A DNA stretch of 64,000 nucleotides from Lutispora saccharofermentans (lineage in GTDB: Bacteria > Bacillota > Clostridia > Lutisporales > Lutisporaceae): the NCBI RefSeq assembly GCF_024363565.1, contig NZ_JAJEKE010000021.1, positions 1 to 64,000 on the forward strand, written 5' to 3'. Shown in pieces: positions 35,103-43,743 of the stretch. The notes under the pieces are model-generated. The model was not told the DNA's origin. It saw only the letters and a list, made by a program, of their open reading frames with translations, and made no database searches. Position numbers and translations under genes: made by a program. The first letter of the stretch is position 1. Each line of letters begins with the position of its first letter.

Positions 35103-36596
35103 ATGAACCCACTAGACTATGTAAAAAAGGAACCTTACAAATTGTATATTAATGGAGAATTTGTACCGTCTGAATCTGGCAAGACCATGGATATAATCAA
35201 TCCGGTTAACAATGAGCCATTTGCAAAGGCTTATATAGGTGGAAAGGCAGATGTTGAAAAGGCTATACTTGCTGCAAGAAGGGCCTATGATGAGGGAGTA
35301 TGGGGAAGGATGACTGCCAAGGAAAGATCCAAGTTGATTATGAAAGCAGGAAGAATCCTTGAGAAAAGAAAGGAAGAGTTTGCAGTTCTTGAAACTCTTG
35401 AAGCGGGAAAGCTTTTCGGCAGCTGCTATTACTTTGAAGGGGATATGGCTGTTGATGCATTTGAGTATTGGGCTGGCGTAGCAAGAACTGTTGAAGGAAA
35501 GATGGTTCCATGTAACGAACAAGGAGCATGGAACTGCGTATTATGGCAGCCATTAGGCGTTGTAGGCGAGATCATTCCATGGAACGGACCATTCCTAATG
35601 GGATGCCAGAAAATAAATGGCATACTTGCAGCAGGTAATACGGTTATCATAAAGCCGGCTACATGGGCTTGCACAACCATGTCACTTTTAGCTGAGGTAT
35701 ATCATGAAGCAGGCTTCCCTGAGGGTGTTGTAAACGTTGTAATGGGTCCTGGAGGGGAGTGCGGAAGTGCATTGGCAGAAAGCCCACTGGTAGATATGGT
35801 ATCAATGACAGGCGGTACTGAAACAGGACGCAAGATCATAGAGAAATCTGCGGATACAATAAAGGATATAGCCCTTGAGCTGGGCGGAAAGAGCCCTAAC
35901 ATATTCTTTGAGGACGTAGACATAGATAGGGCAGTTGAATGGGCAAGATATGGCTTCACTCTACATGCTGGGCAGGTATGTGTATCGGGCTCGAGACTGA
36001 TAGTTCATAAGAGCATATATGAGGAATTTATCACGAAGCTGAAGGCAGAGGTTGAAAAATTCGTTCCTGGTGATGGCTTTGATCCGAAGACTACTCTTAA
36101 TACACTTATTTCCAGGCAACACTGCAATAGCGTATGGAATTACATTGAAAAAGGCAAAGCTGAGGGAGCAAGGCTTGTCACAGGAGGAGTGCCATATACA
36201 GATCCAAAGCTTGAGAAAGGAAATTTCGTTCCTCCAACAATATTTGCTGACGTTACTCCAGATATGACCATTTTTCAGGAGGAGATATTCGGACCAGTTG
36301 TTACAGTTACATCCTTTGAAACTGAAGAGGAAGCAATAGCATTGGCTAATAGCACTATTTACGGCCTTGCGGGTGGTATAAATACAAACGATGTAAAGAG
36401 AGCCTTGAGAGCTGTTAATAAGATCCATGGAGGACAGATATATGTCAACTCCTATTTCAGCAAGGCGATGGTTGAGTCACCAGGAACAGGTTGGAAGCAG
36501 AGTGGACTTGGCGTAGCAGGAATACACAAATATATGATATCCAAGACTGTATTCTTTGATACAGTTGAAGGAAGTCAACCACCAATAAGACTTTAG
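35103..36596 (+). CDS. NAD(P)-dependent aldehyde dehydrogenase
   Basis: The protein has 497 residues with the full ALDH fold: the N-terminal YINGEFVPS, the cofactor site PWNGPFLMG and IIKPATW, the general-base Glu in LELGGKSPN (about E259), the nucleophile Cys in HAGQVCVSGSRL (C293) and the C-terminal EEIFGPVVTV. It belongs to the betaine-aldehyde/phenylacetaldehyde-like group (ALDH family 1/2). ATG 35103 follows AGGAGGTAAT. With the two alcohol dehydrogenases it could oxidise an alcohol through an aldehyde to an acid for the Grd-type reductase, as in choline to betaine. That route is inference. Confidence 0.92.
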   Translation: MNPLDYVKKEPYKLYINGEFVPSESGKTMDIINPVNNEPFAKAYIGGKADVEKAILAARRAYDEGVWGRMTAKERSKLIMKAGRILEKRKEEFAVLETLEAGKLFGSCYYFEGDMAVDAFEYWAGVARTVEGKMVPCNEQGAWNCVLWQPLGVVGEIIPWNGPFLMGCQKINGILAAGNTVIIKPATWACTTMSLLAEVYHEAGFPEGVVNVVMGPGGECGSALAESPLVDMVSMTGGTETGRKIIEKSADTIKDIALELGGKSPNIFFEDVDIDRAVEWARYGFTLHAGQVCVSGSRLIVHKSIYEEFITKLKAEVEKFVPGDGFDPKTTLNTLISRQHCNSVWNYIEKGKAEGARLVTGGVPYTDPKLEKGNFVPPTIFADVTPDMTIFQEEIFGPVVTVTSFETEEEAIALANSTIYGLAGGINTNDVKRALRAVNKIHGGQIYVNSYFSKAMVESPGTGWKQSGLGVAGIHKYMISKTVFFDTVEGSQPPIRL

Positions 36597-36611
36597 AGAG
36601 GAGAGATATAC

Positions 36612-37946
36612 TTGGCGGCATTAAAAGCAATACACTATATAAACCAGTTCTATGCAGGCATTGGCGGAGAGACCATGGCAGATATAGGCCTTCAGGTTTT
36701 TACTGGTACAAAAGGGCCCGGTATGGGACTGGAAAAGCTGTGGAAGGGAGAAATGGAGGTTATAAAGACCATCGCCTGTGGCGATAACTTCATTAATAAG
36801 GACGAAAACTTCGAGAGCGTGGCACCAGAGATTGCAAAAATAATAAAGCAGGAAAAACCAGATGTATTCATAGCTGGACCGGCATTTAATGCTGGACGTT
36901 ATGGAGTAGCATGTGCTAAGATGGCAGATTACGTAAGAAGGGAACTTGGGGTTCCAAGCGTCACAGGCATGTGGCATGAAAATCCTGCTATAAGCATGTA
37001 TGTAAAGGATAATTATATAATATCCACAACTGAGACAGCTACAGGAATGACTAAGTCACTGCCTGCAATGGCAAGTCTTGCTTTAAAACTGGCTAAGAAG
37101 GAAGAAATAGGTCCGGCGCGTTTGGAAGGTTATATTAGGACCGGGCACAGATATAACCAGTACAATAAAAAAACAGGTGCTGAAAGGGTTGTTGATATAC
37201 TGCTTAAAAAGCTGAACAATGAACCTTATGTGACAGAGGTGCCTCTGAGAGGCTTTGAGGTTGTTCCACCAGCACCTAAGGTAGTAAAACTGAAGAATGC
37301 GACTATTGCCCTGCTTACTACAGGCGGACTTGTTCCAATGGGGAATCCTGATAAAATAAGACAGGCATTTGCTACAAGCTATGGAAGGTATGACATGGGA
37401 GGGAAGGACTCTCTTGACCAGGGAGTATACGAATCCATACATGGAGGCTATGACACTACCTATGCTACCGCCGATCCCCACAGACTGGTTCCCTTGGATG
37501 CAATGAGGGCATTAGAGAAGGAAGGAATAATCGGAGGAACATATAGATACTTCTTTACTACCTGCGGTGTTGGGACAAACATTGAAAGCAGTAAGGAGAT
37601 GGGAAGGAGAATAGCTGACGAGTTGTCAAAGGCTGGAGTCGGCGCAGCTTTAATGACTACCACGTGAGGAACCTGCACACGTTGCGGTGCAACGATTACA
37701 AAGGAATTAGACAGGGTTGGAATACCTACTGCTCATATAACTGGCTTTACATCTATAGCACAAAATGTTGGAGCTAACAGAATAATATTCGGCGGTAACT
37801 TTACATCACCTGCAGGAAATCCAAGCCTTCCTCTTGAACGTGAAAAGGCATACAGAAGAAAGATAGTTGAAAAGGCTCTGGCTGTGATTTCACAGGATGT
37901 TCATGAACCGACCATATTCACTGTTGATGAGAGCAAGGAGGGATAA
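36612..37946 (+). CDS. Selenocysteine-containing Grd-type protein B subunit (GrdB/GrdF/GrdH family)
   Basis: The full product is 444 residues, with an in-frame UGA at 37665-37667 read as selenocysteine (codon 352). The frame continues to TAA at 37944. Sec sits in the family motif U-G-T-C-T-R-C, and the following C-terminal 92 residues (GANRIIFGGNFTSPAGNPSLPLEREKAYR, in blocks) match the conserved tail of glycine, sarcosine and betaine reductase B proteins. The N terminus reads HYINQFYAGIGGE, as in GrdB. A hairpin follows the UGA. The start is TTG 36612 behind AGAGGAGAG. Protein B activates the amine substrate and passes a carboxymethyl-selenoether to protein A. Conventional callers will truncate it at 37667. 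The substrate is unassigned; an unprocessed partner subunit favours a sarcosine/betaine-like type. Confidence 0.93.
37665..37694 (+). promoter_or_regulatory. Sec UGA codon with candidate bacterial SECIS hairpin
   Basis: UGA at 37665-37667 is followed, 12 bases on, by the stem CGTTGC (37680-37685) and GCAACG (37689-37694) with a GGU loop. Distance, apical stem and G/U-containing loop fit a bacterial SECIS element recognised by SelB. Confidence 0.75.
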
Positions 37947-37948
37947 AG

Positions 37949-39259
37949 GTGAAGCTGACAAGACAGTATTTTGATATAAAGGACGTAGTATTTGGTAAAA
38001 GATGCTCTCTTTCAGAGGGAGTACTCACTATAAACAAGGAAGAGCTTAAAAGCCAGGTTAGTGATCTGTTCAAGGCCATTGAAGATATAGACTTTGAAAT
38101 AGTAAAGCCCGGAGAGAATGCGCGTATCATACACCTGCTTGATACCATTCAGCCTATGTTTAAGATAGCAGGAAATGGAATGCAGTATTCCGGATTTTTT
38201 GGAACACCTTTTACAGTAGGAGATGGGACAACCAATCTTCTGAAGGGCTTTACAGTTATGGAAAGCGCTGCGCTTCCATGGGATGAATCCAGTGCCAGCA
38301 GCGGACTGCTTTATCCGAGGGATGCAATAATGGACATGACTGGCCCCATTGCTGGATTTACCCCATTCAGCCAGACAATAAACCTTGTGATATTATATAA
38401 GCTGGCCGAAGGCAAATCCTCTATTGAATATGATGAGAACATACGTATGATAGGAGTCAAGGTTTCCACATACCTTGCCCAGCTTACAAAGGACGTAGAG
38501 CCGGATGACAAAGAGCTTTTCAGTATTGACGATATCAATCCTGAACTGCCTAATGTGGTGCTTGTTTGGCAATGCCAGAACCAGGGCCCGTATTCAAACA
38601 CATATCTGTATGGAGAAAGCATAGACAACCTTGTTCCAACTTTGCTTAATCCTAATGAGATGCTGGACGGATGCGTGGTAAGCGGCAATTATGTATGGCC
38701 TGCATTCAAGGTACCAACTTACCTTCATGTTAACCATCCAATCCTTCTTGAACTGTATAAAAACCATGGAAAGACAATTAATTTCAGGGGAGTTATATTC
38801 TGCAGGAGCCACCAGCCTACCAACTGGCATAAGCAGAGATGTGCAAGTTTTAATGTGAAGCTGGCACAGTATCTTGGTGCCAACGGCCTTGTTATGGCAT
38901 GGGAAGGCGGCGGAAATGCTTGCGTTGATGGAATGCTTACCATACAGACAGCTGAGAAGAACGGTATAAAGGCATCCACAATAACCTTTGAATTCGGAGG
39001 CGAGGATGGTACGGAAGGTATACTTCTTGTTGATGATGTGCCAGAAGCAGATGCTATCATTAGCGGAGGCTCCATAGAAAAGCACTACCTGCTGCCCGAT
39101 GTAGATAGGGTTGTTGGAGGAGATTCCCTTAGGCTTAACAAGGAATCGGGAGGCTTCTTCCCACCATCTGATAAGGCTATAGAGTTTGATACCACTACCC
39201 AGCTGTATCTTGGCGGAAACCAAGCAGGAGCAGGCAAAAATTTTGCTGAATCCTATTAA
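37949..39259 (+). CDS. Grd-type protein B partner subunit (GrdE/GrdG/GrdI family)
   Basis: The protein has 436 residues from GTG 37949, two bases after the selenoprotein stop and behind AAGGAGGG. Family blocks are MDMTGPIAGFTPFSQT, QNQGPYSNTYLYG, PNEMLDGCVVSGN, VNHPILLELYKNHGKTINFRGVIF and YLGANGLVMAWEGGGN. In GrdE, as I recall, autocleavage occurs at an SGN-Cys bond to make the pyruvoyl group; here position 248 is Tyr (SGNYVW). It should therefore stay uncleaved, like reported betaine- and sarcosine-type subunits. With the selenoprotein it would form the substrate-specific protein B. A terminator follows at 39298. Confidence 0.88.
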   Translation: MKLTRQYFDIKDVVFGKRCSLSEGVLTINKEELKSQVSDLFKAIEDIDFEIVKPGENARIIHLLDTIQPMFKIAGNGMQYSGFFGTPFTVGDGTTNLLKGFTVMESAALPWDESSASSGLLYPRDAIMDMTGPIAGFTPFSQTINLVILYKLAEGKSSIEYDENIRMIGVKVSTYLAQLTKDVEPDDKELFSIDDINPELPNVVLVWQCQNQGPYSNTYLYGESIDNLVPTLLNPNEMLDGCVVSGNYVWPAFKVPTYLHVNHPILLELYKNHGKTINFRGVIFCRSHQPTNWHKQRCASFNVKLAQYLGANGLVMAWEGGGNACVDGMLTIQTAEKNGIKASTITFEFGGEDGTEGILLVDDVPEADAIISGGSIEKHYLLPDVDRVVGGDSLRLNKESGGFFPPSDKAIEFDTTTQLYLGGNQAGAGKNFAESY

Positions 39260-39297
39260 TGTAATAGAATGTGCATAGTATTCTTGCACTGAAAGAG

Positions 39298-39356
39298 TAT
39301 ACACCGGCAGCCTTGTTGGTTTTTCAGCTCGCAGGATTGTCGGTGTATATTTTTTT
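39298..39356 (+). terminator. Terminator after the Grd-type B subunit genes
   Basis: tatacaccggca pairs with tgtcggtgtata (one G-U pair) around a 28-base loop, followed by TTTTTTT. It separates the B-subunit genes from the short grdA-like gene. Confidence 0.8.
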
Positions 39357-39431
39357 CACAGTCATTTTAAAATTACCTATGGATAGTAGTAAGTATATGG
39401 ATAAAATATCTGGTAAGTAGGAGGTATAGCA

Positions 39432-39713
39432 ATGATATTAAAAGGAAGAAAGGTTATTGCCATTGGCGATAGGGATGGAGTACCAGGACTAGATATTAAA
39501 GCATGTGCAGGAGACCCTACATTTGCAGGTCCTCTGGCAGGTGTGGAGCTTGGCTTAAGAGTTTACCACATTGTAGAGCCTGAGATGAAGAAAGAATTCG
39601 ATTCAGCTGTATATGATGAGCAGTGCGGTATGATGGAAATGGTTCTTGATGTTGACGAGATTATAAAGGAAGTCAACACAATCAGAGCGCAGCATACAAA
39701 GTTTGATGACTAA
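39432..39713 (+). CDS. GrdA derivative lacking the selenocysteine segment
   Basis: The protein has 93 residues, with ATG 39432 behind TAGGAGGTATAG. It opens with [12 protein letters not shown], the N-terminal motif of glycine reductase selenoprotein A. It then jumps directly to [26 protein letters not shown] and [13 protein letters not shown], the C-terminal half of GrdA. About 65 residues are missing compared with the usual ~158, including the CxxU redox motif and the region after it. The frame is intact, the ribosome site is strong and the codons look normal. It cannot carry the selenoether intermediate as GrdA does. It may be a docking or regulatory remnant; a full grdA would have to be elsewhere. 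Confidence 0.85.
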   Translation: MILKGRKVIAIGDRDGVPGLDIKACAGDPTFAGPLAGVELGLRVYHIVEPEMKKEFDSAVYDEQCGMMEMVLDVDEIIKEVNTIRAQHTKFDD

Positions 39714-39770
39714 TAAGAATATAAGGAAGAATTAGGTGATATATTTAATTTAGTAGGGGAGGATTTTAAA

Positions 39771-40964
39771 ATGGTAAAAGCTTATACACAGCTTTTAATG
39801 AAAAAATATATAACCGGGCGAGGAGCCATTTCTTCTCTTGGGAATATGGGTAGAAAGCGTGCAGCCATAGTGCTTGACAGGGGAGTAGTTTCACCTGAAA
39901 ATCTGGATAAAATTACTGGCTATCTTAAGGATGGAGGAACGGAATATCAGGTGGTAGCTGATATCCGCACAGAACCTTACTTTAAGGATATTTTAAAAGC
40001 GAGACAGACAGTAAATGAATTTCAACCTGACATGATAGTAGCTATAGGTGGCGGATCTGTTATGGATACGGCTAAGGCACTTTGGCTTTTTTATGAGCAT
40101 CCGGAGATGCCCTTCGAGGATGCATTTAAGCCGTTTCAGCTTCCGCCAACCACAGGAAAGGCAATCATAGTTGCTGTTCCTACCACCAGCGGTACAGGCT
40201 CAGAGACAACTTCCTGCGCTGTATTTACTAACCAGGATACAAATCAGAAGTCACTGATGCTGGGAAACAACCTTATTCCTGAGTATGCCATTCTGGATGC
40301 TGATTTTACTGATACTCTTCCTGACCATATAGCAGCACAGACAGGCATGGATGCGCTTACTCATGCAATGGAGGCATCTGTAAGTGCAAATACGAGCCCT
40401 ATGGTAGTCACATTAGCCATTTCAGCAGCACTGGACATGTTTGAATATCTTCCTATTTCTGCAGGAACCGGAGCAGAGGGAACAAGTAAATACGAGGCAA
40501 GGGAGAGATGCCACAATGCTGCATCACTTGCAGGAGTGGCCATTACCAATTCCTTCTGTGGCCTTGCACATGCATGCGACCAGCCAGGTTCGTTCTTTAA
40601 GCTTCCTCATGGACTGGTTTGTGGAATGTTCCTTCCATATACTACTGCTCTGGCTTCTCCTCATCCTACATATGCAGCTGTTGCAAGAAGGCTGGGTTGC
40701 AATGGAAAAACCGAAGCCGAGCTATGCAGCCAGCTGGTAGATCATTTATGGAGCTTTACTGAAAAAATGGGGCTTTGCCACAGCTTTAAGGAACTGAATA
40801 TAGATGAAACTGCATACATGGAACAGCTTCCGCTGTTTGTAAAAGCTGCATGTGAATCTATGTCATCCAAACTTTCACCTCATCCTTTGGATGAAGTTTC
40901 AGCTACTAGGCTTTTCAAAGACATATATTATGGCATTAAGCCAGAAGTAGAAAAAAATAGATAG
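39771..40964 (+). CDS. Iron-containing alcohol dehydrogenase
   Basis: The protein has 397 residues of the Fe-ADH family. Visible are the NAD-binding GGGSVMDTAKAL, the motif TTSGTGSETT, and the metal ligands Asp and His in GMDALTHAMEA, His in GLAHACDQPG and His in KLPHGLVCG. It should reduce an aldehyde to an alcohol or the reverse. It follows the grdA-like gene by about 57 bases behind GGGGAGGATT and is probably co-transcribed with it. It could recycle NADH or handle the aldehyde that also serves the aldehyde dehydrogenase. Confidence 0.93.
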   Translation: MVKAYTQLLMKKYITGRGAISSLGNMGRKRAAIVLDRGVVSPENLDKITGYLKDGGTEYQVVADIRTEPYFKDILKARQTVNEFQPDMIVAIGGGSVMDTAKALWLFYEHPEMPFEDAFKPFQLPPTTGKAIIVAVPTTSGTGSETTSCAVFTNQDTNQKSLMLGNNLIPEYAILDADFTDTLPDHIAAQTGMDALTHAMEASVSANTSPMVVTLAISAALDMFEYLPISAGTGAEGTSKYEARERCHNAASLAGVAITNSFCGLAHACDQPGSFFKLPHGLVCGMFLPYTTALASPHPTYAAVARRLGCNGKTEAELCSQLVDHLWSFTEKMGLCHSFKELNIDETAYMEQLPLFVKAACESMSSKLSPHPLDEVSATRLFKDIYYGIKPEVEKNR

Positions 40965-41400
40965 TCTGTCTATAAAGATATATTAAAAATTATCTAGGTG
41001 TTTATCATTCAGATGATAAAATTTTAAAATTTTGCGATATTATTTTTCTAGGGTATTTAAAAGATAGTTGAAACTCCGCCTAGTGATTTTCGTATAAGTA
41101 ATTATTAATATGGACCAGGTGTTCGTACCTTTTTGGGCGCACTAAGCAGATAAATCTATTTTTTAACTTAGCTCAAGGTATTGTTGCTTATTGTGTTTTA
41201 GTGATAACTTTAAATTTTACAGAAAAAGGGGGCATCGTAAACTACTTATTCAGTAGTTTTGGATGCCCCCTTTGCGTATTTTGTTTATAGTCAGCGGATA
41301 TGATAAGAATATAATTGAGCCAAAAGCCTAAGTATTATGGTAATATAAAGATGCAGCTGCAGGGATAGTGAACGATACTTAATTTTTAAATATATACAGT
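40965..41400. other. Gene-free degraded intergenic region
   Basis: About 430 AT-rich bases with no supported gene. The only structure is the strong hairpin at 41225-41275. It forms the right edge of the catabolic island. Confidence 0.6.
41225..41277. terminator. Strong hairpin, possible terminator or element end
   Basis: aaagggggcatc pairs with gatgccccctt, and the inner gtaaactac with gtagttttg, giving a stem of about 20 bp. The T-run is short (TTTGCG). It could be the terminator of the Fe-ADH transcript or the end of a lost insertion element. Confidence 0.6.
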
Positions 41401-41533
41401 GATGGTCTTTTCGCTGATGTGGCTTACAAAACTGACATAAGCATGAAGAACGGCTTGGGTAAAATAGCTCACTATCTAAAAGGATTTGAAGAGATACCAT
41501 AACTTAAGCCTATGACGATGAGGATGGAATCAC
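41401..41533 (+). pseudogene. Fragment of a YegS/DgkB-type lipid kinase gene
   Basis: 44 codons read DGLFADVAYKTDISMKNGLG, then KIAHYLKGFEEIP, a TAA stop, then LKPMTMRMES. This closely parallels residues about 142-185 of the intact lipid kinase at 42779 (LADVPYKTDIGMKNSLGK, YYLKGFEEIP, LKPIAMRME). It has no start and carries an internal stop, so it is a remnant of a duplicate, only about 1.2 kb from its parent. Confidence 0.85.
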
Positions 41534-41555
41534 TTAGAATTTGGAGATGAATTAT

Positions 41556-42605
41556 ATGAATAGAAAAAATACAAGAAAAATAAAGGTAGGAGATATATAC
41601 ATAGGCGGAGATTCAAGTATATCCGTGCAATCCATGACAAATACTGATACTAAAGATGTGGCTGCTACTGTAAACCAAATCCTTGATTTGGAGAAAGCAG
41701 GGTGCGACATAATAAGATGTGCCGTTCCCGATATGGCAGCAGCGGAGGCTTTAAAGGATATAATAAAGCAAATTCATATACCTTTGGTTGCAGATATACA
41801 TTTTGATTACAGGCTTGCACTTAAATCCATAGAAAATGGAGTCGCCGCTTTAAGAATAAACCCGGGCAATATTGGAAGCCAGGACAGAATAAAGCTGGTA
41901 GTTGAGGCGGCTAAGAAAAAAGACATTCCTATCAGGATCGGGGTCAATTCCGGTTCTCTGGGAAAAGACATATTGGGAAAGTACGGGAAGGTTTGTCCTG
42001 AAGCACTGGTAGAAAGCGCTCTGAGACATGTAGGCATACTTGAAAGCTTAGGCTTTTACAATATTGTTATTTCTTTAAAATCCTCCGATGTAATGCAAAC
42101 CATAGAGAGCTATAGATTGATATCGGGAAAAGTGGACTATCCTCTTCATATAGGAGTTACGGAAGCGGGAACTTTGTTCAGCGGCACCGTGAAATCCTGT
42201 GTAGGCATCGGGACTCTTCTGGCCGAAGGAATAGGAGATACTATAAGGGTTTCTCTCACCGGTGATGTATTGGATGAAGTTAAGGTGGGCCGTGAAATAC
42301 TGAAAGCTTTGGGACATATAAATGAGGGCGTCAAATTTGTATCCTGTCCCACTTGCGGAAGGACCCAGATCAACCTTATTGACATAGCGAAAGAAGTTGA
42401 AAGAAGACTGGCCCAATGCGATAAGAACATCAAGGTGGCTGTGATGGGCTGTGCAGTAAATGGACCAGGTGAAGCGAGGGAAGCGGATATAGGCATCGCC
42501 GGCGGGAAGGGCGAAGGACTGATTTTCAAAAAAGGTGAGATAGTGAAAAAGGTAAAGGAAGAGTATCTGATAGAAGAACTGATAAAAGAAATCGAAAAGA
42601 TGTAA
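41556..42605 (+). CDS. ispG: (E)-4-hydroxy-3-methylbut-2-enyl-diphosphate synthase
   Basis: The protein has about 349 residues from ATG 41556 (TTGGAGATG upstream). It is the penultimate MEP-pathway enzyme, reductively opening MEcPP to HMBPP. The TIM-barrel motifs SVQSMTNTDTKD and PLVADIHFDYRLAL are followed by the iron-sulphur region with cysteines in SCPTCGRTQ and MGCAVNGPGE, which also provides the Glu ligand. It is the bacterial short form. It appears to be a single gene followed by a terminator. Confidence 0.96.
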   Translation: MNRKNTRKIKVGDIYIGGDSSISVQSMTNTDTKDVAATVNQILDLEKAGCDIIRCAVPDMAAAEALKDIIKQIHIPLVADIHFDYRLALKSIENGVAALRINPGNIGSQDRIKLVVEAAKKKDIPIRIGVNSGSLGKDILGKYGKVCPEALVESALRHVGILESLGFYNIVISLKSSDVMQTIESYRLISGKVDYPLHIGVTEAGTLFSGTVKSCVGIGTLLAEGIGDTIRVSLTGDVLDEVKVGREILKALGHINEGVKFVSCPTCGRTQINLIDIAKEVERRLAQCDKNIKVAVMGCAVNGPGEAREADIGIAGGKGEGLIFKKGEIVKKVKEEYLIEELIKEIEKM

Positions 42606-42610
42606 GAGCA

Positions 42611-42668
42611 GATTAGAGATAAAGCTTCGGGGAAGGATACCCTGGAGCTTTATCCTTAATCTTTTATT
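42611..42668 (+). terminator. Terminator after ispG
   Basis: gattagagataaagcttc pairs imperfectly with ggagctttatccttaatc, followed by TTTTATTTTATT. Confidence 0.75.
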
Positions 42669-42778
42669 TTATTGCTCATAAATCATAATAATATATTTTG
42701 AAGTGAAAAATATAAGCAATATGATAAAATGAAGGTAAGGATTATAGAGTGACTACGAAAAGGGATGGTTGAGAATAT

Positions 42779-43666
42779 ATGAGAAAAGTGAGACTGATCT
42801 ATAACCCGGTGGCAGGGGATGCAAGGTTTAAGAACAGACTGGACACAGTTATAAAAAATTTTCAAAAATCGGGATACATAGTTTCACCTTACAGGCTTAT
42901 GAAAGCCAATGACATGGATAACGCCCTGTGTGATTTAGATGATAAATATTCCGCTATAGCCATATCCGGCGGAGACGGCACCATAAACAATCTCATCAAT
43001 GCCATGAGGAGAAAGGCTGTGGATCTGCCTATAGGCATCTTTCCCTTCGGGACTTCAAACGATTTTGCAGCTCATATAGGGATACCCAAGAATATTTCTC
43101 AATGCTGTGATATGATAACGGACGGCGAAATAATAAATGTAGACGCAGGCACAGTAAACGGTACCTATTTTGTGAATGTGTGCAGCGCAGGTCTTTTAGC
43201 CGACGTACCCTATAAGACGGATATAGGCATGAAGAACAGCCTGGGCAAGATGGCTTATTATTTAAAAGGCTTTGAAGAAATACCGAAGCTCAAACCTATA
43301 GCGATGAGGATGGAGTACGATGATAAAGTCATCGATGACAACTTTTATCTTTTCCTGGTTTTAAACGGCAGGTCTGCCGGAGGCTTCTTAAGGCTGGCTC
43401 CTTATGCTTCTGTTTGCGATGGGCTTTTGGATGTGATCGCCATAAAAGCAGCAAACATCACAAATGTGATAAATCTTGTTTTAAAGGTGCTGAAGGGAGA
43501 GCATACAAGTGATCCCAATATATATCATTTCCAGACGGATAATCTTAAGATATCCTCCAATCAAATTTTTGAAAGCGATATAGACGGAGAGAGAGGCCCT
43601 GTTTTTCCCCTTTCGATAGGCGTGAAAAAAGGGGACATAAAAGTGTTCATCCCCAGCCATGGATAA
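42779..43666 (+). CDS. YegS/DgkB-type lipid kinase
   Basis: The protein has 295 residues of the diacylglycerol-kinase catalytic family. The ATP-binding motif is AISGGDGTINNLINAM (about residue 62), with PIGIFPFGTSNDFA following, and the C-terminal GFLRLAPYASVCDGLLDV is the second conserved block. It probably phosphorylates diacylglycerol or a related lipid in lipid recycling at the membrane. A truncated duplicate lies at 41401-41533. ATG 42779 follows a weak GGGATGGTTGAG site. Confidence 0.9.
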   Translation: MRKVRLIYNPVAGDARFKNRLDTVIKNFQKSGYIVSPYRLMKANDMDNALCDLDDKYSAIAISGGDGTINNLINAMRRKAVDLPIGIFPFGTSNDFAAHIGIPKNISQCCDMITDGEIINVDAGTVNGTYFVNVCSAGLLADVPYKTDIGMKNSLGKMAYYLKGFEEIPKLKPIAMRMEYDDKVIDDNFYLFLVLNGRSAGGFLRLAPYASVCDGLLDVIAIKAANITNVINLVLKVLKGEHTSDPNIYHFQTDNLKISSNQIFESDIDGERGPVFPLSIGVKKGDIKVFIPSHG

Positions 43667-43743
43667 TGATGGATGTTAATATAGATATTTAATTGTGATA
43701 GTATATTATTAAGGCTCATGAATAATATATAATAATTTAACGC

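Noticed and set aside
36612-37667. Gene ending at the TGA codon 37665-37667
   Set aside because: The downstream frame continues the Grd-type B protein with its Cys motif and conserved tail, and a hairpin follows; the codon is read as selenocysteine.
36612-37946. Proline reductase PrdB
   Set aside because: PrdB is much shorter (about 240 residues); length and the N-terminal HYINQF motif fit the GrdB/F/H family.
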